Positions 1 through 4,920 of a stretch of DNA of 5,635 nt are shown in pieces; positions within the stretch are counted from its first letter, which is position 1, and each line of letters starts with the position of its first letter. The notes under the pieces were generated by a model that was given only the letters and a program-made list of their open reading frames with translations, was not told the DNA's origin and searched no databases. Source of the DNA: Acidobacteriota bacterium (lineage in GTDB: Bacteria; Acidobacteriota; Terriglobia; Terriglobales; Acidobacteriaceae); NCBI GenBank assembly GCA_003225515.1, contig QIAK01000148.1, positions 1 through 5,635 on the forward strand, written 5' to 3'. Made by a program: the position numbers and the translations under genes.

Positions 1-1332
1 TTGGAATTGAAAAGAGGCAAGACTGCGGTAATCGTGGGCGCCCAATGGGGCGATGAAGGTAAAGGCAAGATCGTTGACGTCTTGTCGGAGAATTTCTCCG
101 TCGTCGCCCGTTATGCCGGCGGGCACAATGCCGGCCACACCGTAATCATCCACGGCAAGAAGTTTGTCCTACAGTTGGTGCCGTGCGGCGTGCTGCGGAG
201 CGGTTGCCGAAGTGTGATCGGGAACGGTGTGGTGCTCGATCCGCTCGCGTTTCTCAAAGAGGCAGGTGCTCTGCGCGAGGCTGGAGTGAAGATTGACGGC
301 AATCTCTTCGTTTCAAACCGCGCTCATGTGATTTTGCCGTACCACCGCATGATCGAATTAGCCGCCGAGAATGCACCAGGACGGGTCAAGATTGGTACCA
401 CATCGCGCGGCATCGGTCCGGCTTACGAAGACAAGATGGGCCGCCGCGGGCTCCGGGTTGCCGATCTGCTGGACCTGAAACTTCTCAAGACACACATCGA
501 GAATGCGGTGCGCGAGAAAAATATGATCGCGCACGCGCTCTTCAATACCGAACCTCTCGACGCCGACAAGATGTATACCGAATACGCGCAGGCGGCCGAG
601 AAAATCGCGCCATTCGTCTGCGATACGGCCGTTTTGCTGAACCAGGCGCTGGCCAGCGGCGAATCAATCCTGTTCGAAGGCGCACAGGGCACCATGCTCG
701 ACATCGATCATGGGACTTATCCGTTTGTGACTTCTTCGAGCGCGACCTCGGGCGGGGCAGTGATCGGCACGGGCGTAGCGCCTAATGCTATCGATTCAGT
801 CATTGCTATAACAAAAGCCTATTGCACGCGTGTGGGGGAGGGGCCATTTCCCACAGAAGACAACGGCGAGGCGGGAAACGATCTGCGCAAACGGGGTAAC
901 GAATACGGTGCCGTTACCGGACGGCCTCGGCGCACCGGATGGATCGACCTTCCGTTGCTGCGCTATTCCGGAATGATCAACGGGACCTCGTGGCTGGTCA
1001 TCACCAAACTTGATGTGCTTGATACGCTGGCTGAAATTCCAGTCTGCATCGCCTTGAAGATGAATGGGAAGACTACGGTTGACATGCCGGCGCAGGCCAG
1101 CGGCTACGAGACGATCGAGTGTGTCTATAAGAAACTGCCGGGCTGGCAGACTTCGACCGAGGGCATTACCGAGTTCGAGAAGCTGCCCAAACGCGCCCAG
1201 GAATATCTGGAATTCATTGAGCAGGAAGCGGGCGCGAAGGTGGGCATGATTTCCACCGGTCCGGACCGCAGCCACACCATTCTGATGGACGAGTTTGTGA
1301 GCGAGTTGAAGATGGCAGCGAAGAAAGCCTAG
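1..1332 (+). CDS. purA: Adenylosuccinate synthetase
   Basis: PurA joins IMP and L-aspartate using GTP to give adenylosuccinate, the first committed step from IMP to AMP, in the cytosol. The 443-residue product carries the whole family signature: the GTP-binding loop GAQWGDEGKGK at residues 13-23 with the catalytic Asp at 18, GHNAGHT at 41-47 with the catalytic His at 46, the IMP-binding stretch GTTSRGIGPAYEDK at 132-145, FEGAQGTMLDIDHGTYP at 225-241, GEGPFPTE at 279-286, the aspartate-binding TGRPRRTGW at 306-314, TKLDVLD at 335-341 and STGPDR at 418-423. Length is close to the usual 430 or so, with about five extra N-terminal residues compared with the E. coli enzyme. The start is a TTG at the first base of the window, so the ribosome binding site and promoter are out of view, and a start further upstream cannot be excluded. 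The small ABM gene follows 44 bases later on the same strand. Identity is certain; only the exact start is open. Confidence 0.97.
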   Translation: MELKRGKTAVIVGAQWGDEGKGKIVDVLSENFSVVARYAGGHNAGHTVIIHGKKFVLQLVPCGVLRSGCRSVIGNGVVLDPLAFLKEAGALREAGVKIDGNLFVSNRAHVILPYHRMIELAAENAPGRVKIGTTSRGIGPAYEDKMGRRGLRVADLLDLKLLKTHIENAVREKNMIAHALFNTEPLDADKMYTEYAQAAEKIAPFVCDTAVLLNQALASGESILFEGAQGTMLDIDHGTYPFVTSSSATSGGAVIGTGVAPNAIDSVIAITKAYCTRVGEGPFPTEDNGEAGNDLRKRGNEYGAVTGRPRRTGWIDLPLLRYSGMINGTSWLVITKLDVLDTLAEIPVCIALKMNGKTTVDMPAQASGYETIECVYKKLPGWQTSTEGITEFEKLPKRAQEYLEFIEQEAGAKVGMISTGPDRSHTILMDEFVSELKMAAKKA

Positions 1333-1363
1333 AATGTGCTGCCCAGCTGACCTGTGAGCGGGG

Positions 1364-1369
1364 AAGGAG
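1364..1369 (+). promoter_or_regulatory. Shine-Dalgarno site of the ABM gene
   Basis: AAGGAG lies seven bases before the ATG at 1377, close to an ideal ribosome binding site. It fixes that ATG as the start of the small gene and supports the gene being real despite its size. It lies in the 44-base gap after purA, so the gene can be translated independently even if it shares the purA transcript. Confidence 0.8.
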
Positions 1370-1376
1370 CGAAACG

Positions 1377-1664
1377 ATGGTGGTGTTGGCGGTTACCTGG
1401 ATGGCGAAGGTAGGGCACGAAGCCGAAGTTGCCGCAATTCTTGAGAAGCTGACTCAACAATCCCGCATGGAAGCGGGGTGCGCCATGTACCAGGTGCATC
1501 GGCACAAAACGGAACCGCGCCGCTACTTCATCTACGAGCAGTATAAGGACGATGCCGCGCTCGAAGCCCACCGCACCGCGCCGCATTTCCTGCAGCATGC
1601 CAAGAAAGAACTGCCGAAGGTGGCCGATCGAGTGGAAGGGCATCTTTTTGAACCGCTGGGATAA
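1377..1664 (+). CDS. Antibiotic biosynthesis monooxygenase (ABM) domain protein, YgiN-like
   Basis: This 95-residue protein consists of a single ABM domain, a ferredoxin-like dimeric alpha+beta fold. Family traits visible are the opening beta strand VVLAVTWMAKVGHEAEV, an early helix ending in EAGCAMYQVHR at residues 32-42, the strand RYFIYEQYKDDAALEAH at 49-65, and a closing strand VEGHLFEPLG. The length matches single-domain members such as quinol monooxygenase YgiN, which act without metal or cofactor on quinols or aromatic polyketides. Other family members bind haem or have no known substrate, so the reaction here cannot be named. The start is set by a strong ribosome binding site. It may be co-transcribed with purA, 44 bases upstream; I see no functional reason for the pairing. 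It faces the tautomerase gene across a 106-base convergent spacer. The fold is fairly sure, the function is not. Confidence 0.85.
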   Translation: MVVLAVTWMAKVGHEAEVAAILEKLTQQSRMEAGCAMYQVHRHKTEPRRYFIYEQYKDDAALEAHRTAPHFLQHAKKELPKVADRVEGHLFEPLG

Positions 1665-1674
1665 TTTTGTGTGG

Positions 1675-1693
1675 CGCGGGCGCCACGCCCGCG
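1675..1693 (+). terminator. GC-rich hairpin, possible terminator of purA-ABM
   Basis: CGCGGGCG at 1675-1682 and CGCCCGCG at 1686-1693 form a perfect eight-base-pair stem with a three-base loop. Two G-T pairs could extend it outward. It begins ten bases after the ABM stop, where a terminator would sit. Only three T residues follow at 1694-1696, so it is a poor factor-independent terminator by the usual E. coli standard. It could instead protect the 3' end of the message or be a REP-like palindrome. Confidence 0.4.
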
Positions 1694-1742
1694 TTTGTCG
1701 ATGACAATTGCTGAAGTGTTTGCGGGCGCCGCCGAATAAGCA

Positions 1743-1766
1743 GATCGATCGCGGCAAAAATCGATC
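1743..1766. repeat. Inverted repeat at the end of the tautomerase gene
   Basis: GATCGAT at 1743-1749 is exactly complementary to ATCGATC at 1760-1766, with a ten-base loop. It ends four bases from the tautomerase stop codon (1771-1773, minus strand). On the minus strand the T-run lies in the loop, not after the stem, so this is not a typical terminator. It may be a 3' end stem-loop for the sucC-to-tautomerase transcript, or chance: GATC/CGAT-rich seven-base arms are not rare. Confidence 0.35.
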
Positions 1767-1770
1767 CCAG

Positions 1771-1959
1771 TTATTTCTTGTCGATCATCAACTCGCCGCC
1801 GCTCGCGTAGCTTTCTTTTGAGACCTCGTTGAATGCCACGATAATTCCCTCGCGGCGCGCTCCCGCTTCTTCTACCAGCGCATCAGTGATCCGTTTCGCG
1901 ATCTTCCGCTTCTGATCGGCGGTGCGGCCTTGCAGCATCGTGACTTGAACCATCGGCAT
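1771..1959 (-). CDS. 4-oxalocrotonate tautomerase family protein
   Basis: The 62-residue product has the size and layout of the small tautomerase subfamily, whose members form hexamers from short beta-alpha-beta subunits. It starts Met-Pro, so removal of Met would expose the catalytic N-terminal Pro1. Counting from that Pro, LQGRTADQK places an Arg at position 11, as in 4-oxalocrotonate tautomerase (4-OT), and SGGEL at 52-56 matches the GGEL turn. The position of the second substrate-binding Arg, 39 in 4-OT, is Ile (GIIVAFNEV), and position 50 is Tyr instead of Phe. As I recall, YwhB- and DmpI-type members also lack Arg39, so this is probably a general keto-enol tautomerase and not a true 4-OT; the substrate is unknown. 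No catechol meta-cleavage genes are nearby. The ATG has a weak GGGG ribosome binding site five bases upstream. It lies 64 bases after ndk on the same strand and may be the last gene of the sucCD-ndk unit. Confidence 0.88.
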   Translation of the reverse strand: MPMVQVTMLQGRTADQKRKIAKRITDALVEEAGARREGIIVAFNEVSKESYASGGELMIDKK

Positions 1960-1967
1960 AAGAACCC

Positions 1968-1994
1968 CAGTGTCAGTTGCCAGTACTCAGTTGC
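1968..1994. repeat. Degenerate 13/14-base tandem repeat before the tautomerase start
   Basis: On the + strand CAGTGTCAGTTGC (1968-1980) is followed directly by CAGTACTCAGTTGC (1981-1994); the two copies differ only in the centre. The repeat occupies much of the 64-base ndk-tautomerase spacer and touches the weak ribosome binding site of the tautomerase. Two copies can be a replication-slippage product or a remnant of a longer intergenic tract. I see no encoded product or known binding site. Confidence 0.6.
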
Positions 1995-2023
1995 GTAAAG
2001 ACTTATCCGTGAAGATCCGTGGC

Positions 2024-2449
2024 CTATTTTGCTAATTCGTATCCCGCGAAGAAGAAGCTTAACTCGAACCGGGCGGTATCTTCTGCGTCCGAGCCGTGAA
2101 TGGCGTTGTGCTCGATGTTGCTGGCCCACTTCTTGCGGATCGTACCCTCTTCTGCGTTTGCCGGATTGGTGGCGCCCATCAGCGTACGCAGATCTGCAAT
2201 GGCGTTCTCTTTTTCCAGTGCCAGGACGACGATCGGTCCGCTGGACATGAAGTCGGTAAGTGTATTGAAAAATGGGCGGCTGGCGTGTACGGCATAAAAC
2301 TGCTCGGCTTGATGCTTGGATATTTCCAACATCTTCATGGCTAGGATGCGGAATCCCTTTTTCTCAAACTGCTCAATGATGTCGCCTACGGCGTTCTTGC
2401 GGACGGCATCAGGTTTAACTATGGTGAAGGTACGTTGCAGAGTTTTCAT
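2024..2449 (-). CDS. ndk: Nucleoside diphosphate kinase
   Basis: Ndk moves the gamma phosphate between nucleoside tri- and diphosphates through a phosphohistidine, balancing the NTP and dNTP pools in the cytosol. The 141-residue product begins MKTLQRTFTIVKPDAV with the conserved IVKPD strand at residues 10-14. It contains SRPFF at 57-61, the nucleotide-binding GATNPANAEEGTIR at 92-105, and NIEHNAIHGSD at 111-121, where His118 is the phosphorylated residue. Length fits the family (about 137-143). The frame stays open upstream to a TTG at 2500, which would add 17 residues (MPATSLRNQ...) with no family counterpart and would start inside a stem-loop, so I chose the ATG at 2449. That ATG has no strong ribosome binding site; an AAGGA lies 14 bases upstream, further than usual. 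It follows sucD by 60 bases. Linkage to succinyl-CoA synthetase makes sense because Ndk can pass on the phosphate that enzyme makes. Confidence 0.97.
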   Translation of the reverse strand: MKTLQRTFTIVKPDAVRKNAVGDIIEQFEKKGFRILAMKMLEISKHQAEQFYAVHASRPFFNTLTDFMSSGPIVVLALEKENAIADLRTLMGATNPANAEEGTIRKKWASNIEHNAIHGSDAEDTARFELSFFFAGYELAK

Positions 2450-2481
2450 AAGTAGGTCGTCGGTCCTTGGTGGTTGATTTC

Positions 2482-2509
2482 GTAGAGAGGTTGCTGGCAA
2501 CGCCTCTAC
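2482..2509. repeat. Long inverted repeat between sucD and ndk
   Basis: GTAGAGAGGTTGC at 2482-2494 and GCAACGCCTCTAC at 2497-2509 pair at 11 of 13 positions, with a two-base internal mismatch and a very tight loop (four bases if the last pair opens). It abuts the sucD stop codon at 2510-2512. On the transcribed strand the stem is followed by GAAATC and not a T-run, so it does not look like a factor-independent terminator. Roles that fit are an intercistronic mRNA processing or stabilising stem, or a copy of a dispersed palindromic repeat; from memory, GTAGAG...CTCTAC palindromes with a GTTGC/GCAAC core are multicopy in some bacteria, notably cyanobacteria. Confidence 0.65.
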
Positions 2510-3388
2510 CTACACGCTGACTCCCAGCGCAGCAGCGAGTGTCTCTCCTATTGCAGCCGGGGACTTCGCAACTCGGATCCCGCAGGCTTCCAGCGCCTTC
2601 ATTTTTTCCGCGGCTGTGCCTTTGCCGCCCGAGATGATCGCCCCGGCGTGCCCCATACGGCGCCCCGGAGGCGCGGTCTGTCCGGCGATGAAGCCGATTA
2701 CCGGCTTCTTCATGTGAGCCTTCACAAACTCGGCAGCCGTTTCTTCAGCATTGCCGCCGATTTCACCGATCATGATGACCGCTTCGGTCTCAGGATCGCG
2801 GTTGAACAAATCGAGCGCATCAATAAAGTTCGTGCCAATAATTGGATCGCCGCCAATTCCGATCGCGGTGGACTGTCCAATGCCGCGTTGCGTGAGCTGA
2901 TGCACCGCCTCATAGGTCAGCGTGCCCGACCGCGACACAATGCCGATCGAACCTTCTTTGTGGATCGATGCCGGCATAATGCCGATCTTGCATTTGCCCG
3001 GTGAAATGATGCCGGGGCAGTTCGGACCGATCAGTCGCGACTTCCGGTTCTGCAAAAATTCCCAGGCCTTCACCATGTCGAGTGTCGGAATGCCTTCTGT
3101 GATGCAGACGACCAGGTCAATCTCGGCATCGGCGGCTTCCATAATGGCGTCCGCCGCGAATGGCGGAGGAACAAAGATCACCGTGGCATTGGCGCCCGTC
3201 TTATCTGCAGCCTCGCGGACGGTATTAAAAATCGGCCAGCCCTCGTGCATAGTGCCGCCTTTGCCCGGCGTCACTCCTCCAACGATCTGCGTGCCGTAGG
3301 CTGCGCTCGCCTTCGCATGGAAGGTGCCTTCGCGGCCGGTAAGGCCCTGCACAAGCACCCGCGTGTTTTTATCGACTAAGATTGCCAT
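2510..3388 (-). CDS. sucD: Succinyl-CoA synthetase alpha subunit (ADP/GDP-forming)
   Basis: This is the alpha subunit of the TCA-cycle enzyme that turns succinyl-CoA, phosphate and ADP or GDP into succinate, CoA and ATP or GTP. It binds CoA and carries the phosphohistidine. The 292-residue product has an N-terminal CoA-binding Rossmann domain with VQGLTGREGTFH at residues 13-24 and GGVTPGKGG at 37-45, then GPNCPGIISPGKCKIG at 121-136. The ligase domain has SRSGTLTYE at 152-160, GIGGDPIIGT at 177-186, GEIGG with the catalytic Glu at 209, and GRRMGHAGAIISGGKGTA at 242-259, where His247 matches the phosphorylated His246 of E. coli. Length is normal. The ATG at 3388 has a good AGAGGA ribosome binding site. 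It lies 102 bases after sucC, more than the tight spacing common for this pair, and 60 bases before ndk. All three are very likely co-transcribed. Identity is secure. Confidence 0.98.
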   Translation of the reverse strand: MAILVDKNTRVLVQGLTGREGTFHAKASAAYGTQIVGGVTPGKGGTMHEGWPIFNTVREAADKTGANATVIFVPPPFAADAIMEAADAEIDLVVCITEGIPTLDMVKAWEFLQNRKSRLIGPNCPGIISPGKCKIGIMPASIHKEGSIGIVSRSGTLTYEAVHQLTQRGIGQSTAIGIGGDPIIGTNFIDALDLFNRDPETEAVIMIGEIGGNAEETAAEFVKAHMKKPVIGFIAGQTAPPGRRMGHAGAIISGGKGTAAEKMKALEACGIRVAKSPAAIGETLAAALGVSV

Positions 3389-3395
3389 TTGAAAA

Positions 3396-3402
3396 TCCTC
3401 TT
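3396..3402 (-). promoter_or_regulatory. Shine-Dalgarno site of sucD
   Basis: AAGAGGA on the minus strand lies seven bases before the sucD ATG. It lets sucD be translated independently, which matters because 102 bases separate it from the sucC stop and direct translational coupling is unlikely. Confidence 0.75.
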
Positions 3403-3410
3403 CGCTGGTA

Positions 3411-3434
3411 GGGACTAGGGTCAGGGGCTGGGGG
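3411..3434 (+). other. Canonical G-quadruplex pattern in the sucC-sucD spacer
   Basis: On the + strand four G-runs follow the pattern GGG-N4-GGG-N3-GGGG-N2-GGGGG, which meets the standard rule for an intramolecular G-quadruplex (four runs of at least three G, loops of one to seven). sucC and sucD are on the minus strand, so the G-rich strand is the transcription template and the mRNA is C-rich here. Any quadruplex would therefore form in DNA and not in this transcript. The last G-run of the pattern also belongs to one arm of the inverted repeat beside it. The match is direct; whether it folds or matters is unknown. Confidence 0.55.
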
Positions 3435-3485
3435 CTAGCATTCAGACCTCGTGGTGAGCGCTCAACTAACCTCTAGCCTCCTACC
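3426..3485. repeat. Imperfect inverted repeat in the sucC-sucD spacer
   Basis: Arms at 3426-3438 (GGCTGGGGGCTAG) and 3473-3485 (CTAGCCTCCTACC) pair at 10 of 13 positions, plus one G-U pair in the RNA, around a 34-base loop. The loop contains the perfect ten-base palindrome TGAGCGCTCA at 3455-3464. In the message this would put a stem between the sucC stop and the sucD ribosome binding site, leaving that site free. It could slow RNase decay or set the subunit ratio. No T-run follows, so termination is unlikely. Confidence 0.45.
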
Positions 3486-3490
3486 CTGTC

Positions 3491-4687
3491 TTACCGCCAT
3501 TCCGTAACGCCCGCGGTGCCTCGGGCAGCCGCAACCACCTTGTCAGCCGCATCCTTCATGGTGTCGGTGACAAGAAAATTGAATCCTGAGTTCATGAGGA
3601 TCTTCTTGCCCTCATCCACATTCGTTCCTTCCAGCCGCAACACGATCGGTAATTTGATGTTGGTCTTGCGCGCGGCGTCGACCACTCCCGTGGCCAGCGT
3701 ATCAACGCGCAGGATTCCTCCAAAAATATTGATAAGAACGGCCTTCACATTCTTGTCGCTGAGCAAAATCTCGAATGCGTGTGCGACTTGGTCAGAGCTG
3801 GCGCCACCACCCACATCCAGGAAGTTGGCGGGCATTCCTCCGGAATATTTGATAATGTCCATCGTCGCCATCGCGAGCCCCGCGCCATTCACCATGCATC
3901 CCACGCTGCCGTCGAGCTTAATGTAATTCAGGCTGTACTTCGAGGCTTCCACTTCCAGAGGATCTTCTTCGGTAATGTCGCGCAGCTCGCGCAGATCAGC
4001 GTGGCGGAATAGTGCGTTGTCGTCGAAGGTGATCTTGGCGTCCAGTGCGAATAGTCGTCCGTCGGTAGTCGTGATGAAAGGATTGATTTCGAGCAGCGAA
4101 GAGTCTGTATCGAGAAAAGCTTTGTAAAGGCTGGTCAGGAACTGCACAGCAGGGTTGATTTGCTGCGCCTTCAGGCCGAGCTTGAACGCGATTTTCCGCG
4201 CCTGAAAGGCCTCGAGGCCCATGCCCGGATCGATGTGCTGCTTCAGAATGGCATCCGGATTTTCGGCGGCGACCTGCTCGATGTCCATTCCCCCCGCGGC
4301 CGATGCCATGAACACCGGTTTGCCTTCGGCCCGGTCCACCAGAATGCCAAGGTAAAGTTCCTTCTCGATGGGCAGCGTCTCTTCAATGAGCAGGCGCCGC
4401 ACGATGCGACCCTCAGGTCCGGTCTGATGCGTTACCAGCTTCATGCCCAGCATTTGGGACGCAAGTTCGCCGGCTTCGTTCACCGACTTGGCAATTTTCA
4501 CGCCGCCGCCTTTACCGCGGCCTCCGGCGTGAATTTGCGCTTTGACCACAACTCCGCTCGCGCCGGCGTTGAATAGATCTTTGGCCGCGGCTTCGGCCTC
4601 GTCCTGCGACGCGGCCATCGCTCCACGCGGTACACTTACGCCATACTTCTTAAGGATTGCTTTTGCCTGGTACTCATGGATTTTCAT
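3491..4687 (-). CDS. sucC: Succinyl-CoA synthetase beta subunit (ADP/GDP-forming)
   Basis: The beta subunit supplies the nucleotide site (ATP-grasp domain) and succinate-binding residues of succinyl-CoA synthetase. The 398-residue product opens MKIHEYQAKAILKKYGV, typical of the family. The ATP-grasp part shows VVVKAQIHAGGRGKGGGVK at residues 46-64, KELYLGILVDR at 109-119, FMASAAGGMDIE at 126-137, LLEINPF at 198-204 and ALDAKITFD at 214-222; Asn202 and Asp216 match the Mg-nucleotide ligands of the E. coli enzyme. The C-terminal ligase domain has GCMVNGAGLAMATMD at 263-277, NFLDVGGGAS at 288-297, NIFGGILR at 320-327 and LRLEGTN at 350-356. It is about ten residues longer than the E. coli protein (388), mainly through a short C-terminal tail ending VTEWR. 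ATP versus GTP preference cannot be read with confidence. The ATG at 4687 matches the family start, though no clear ribosome binding site precedes it. It is the first gene of the block. Confidence 0.98.
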   Translation of the reverse strand: MKIHEYQAKAILKKYGVSVPRGAMAASQDEAEAAAKDLFNAGASGVVVKAQIHAGGRGKGGGVKIAKSVNEAGELASQMLGMKLVTHQTGPEGRIVRRLLIEETLPIEKELYLGILVDRAEGKPVFMASAAGGMDIEQVAAENPDAILKQHIDPGMGLEAFQARKIAFKLGLKAQQINPAVQFLTSLYKAFLDTDSSLLEINPFITTTDGRLFALDAKITFDDNALFRHADLRELRDITEEDPLEVEASKYSLNYIKLDGSVGCMVNGAGLAMATMDIIKYSGGMPANFLDVGGGASSDQVAHAFEILLSDKNVKAVLINIFGGILRVDTLATGVVDAARKTNIKLPIVLRLEGTNVDEGKKILMNSGFNFLVTDTMKDAADKVVAAARGTAGVTEWR

Positions 4688-4762
4688 AAACGAATGACTC
4701 GTCAGTTAAGAATCGGCAGGACCCAGCTTGCGGCGACGCACTGCGGGCAGCAAACTTGTAAT

Positions 4763-4790
4763 TCTATAGAAGGGCGGCGGATTAGGGCAA
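4763..4790 (-). promoter_or_regulatory. Possible sigma-70-type promoter for sucC
   Basis: Reading the minus strand, TTGCCC (4785-4790) and TATAGA (4763-4768) sit 16 bases apart and each match four of six consensus bases. A start just downstream would give a leader of roughly 70 bases before the sucC ATG. The -10 lies inside the perfect ten-base palindrome TTCTATAGAA (4762-4771). It is the best candidate I found by eye in the 233-base divergent region 4688-4920, but matches this weak arise by chance. For the + strand MOSC gene I found no convincing promoter there. Confidence 0.3.
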
Positions 4791-4911
4791 ACGCAGTCGG
4801 GACATTTTTCGGCGCACCTATACAAGAAGGGAATACATTCTGGCCTCTGGAATGCTGCGTCTTTTCTGTTGCTAAAACATCAAAATTCGGGAATACCGAT
4901 CGAAGCTTTGT

Positions 4912-4918
4912 GGGGGAG
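4912..4918 (+). promoter_or_regulatory. Shine-Dalgarno-like run at the MOSC gene
   Basis: GGGGGAG lies only two bases before the GTG at 4921, closer than the usual five to nine. The frame is closed by a TAA at 4873-4875 with no other ATG, GTG or TTG between, and the protein's first residues fit the family, so the GTG stands despite the spacing. Pairing of the 5' part of the run with 16S rRNA would give a more normal distance. Initiation may be inefficient. Confidence 0.5.
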
Positions 4919-4920
4919 TT

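Noticed and set aside
796..1275. 159-residue open frame on the minus strand inside purA
   Set aside because: It lies wholly opposite a certain purA gene, and its translation has a composition typical of an antisense frame with no motif I recognise.
1329..1757. 142-residue open frame on the minus strand opposite the ABM gene
   Set aside because: It covers the ABM gene, which has a good ribosome binding site and family motifs, and it runs through both spacer hairpin regions. The translation shows no domain.
1872..2129. 85-residue open frame on the minus strand across the ndk-tautomerase junction
   Set aside because: It overlaps two supported genes in another frame on the same strand and crosses the tandem repeat; no family features.
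2450..2500. N-terminal extension of ndk from a TTG at 2500
   Set aside because: The extra 17 residues have no counterpart in the family, and the TTG is inside the palindrome at 2482-2509. The ATG at 2449 gives a normal length.
3516..3926. 136-residue open frame on the + strand opposite sucC
   Set aside because: It is a shadow of sucC; the codon pattern follows sucC and the peptide has no recognisable domain.
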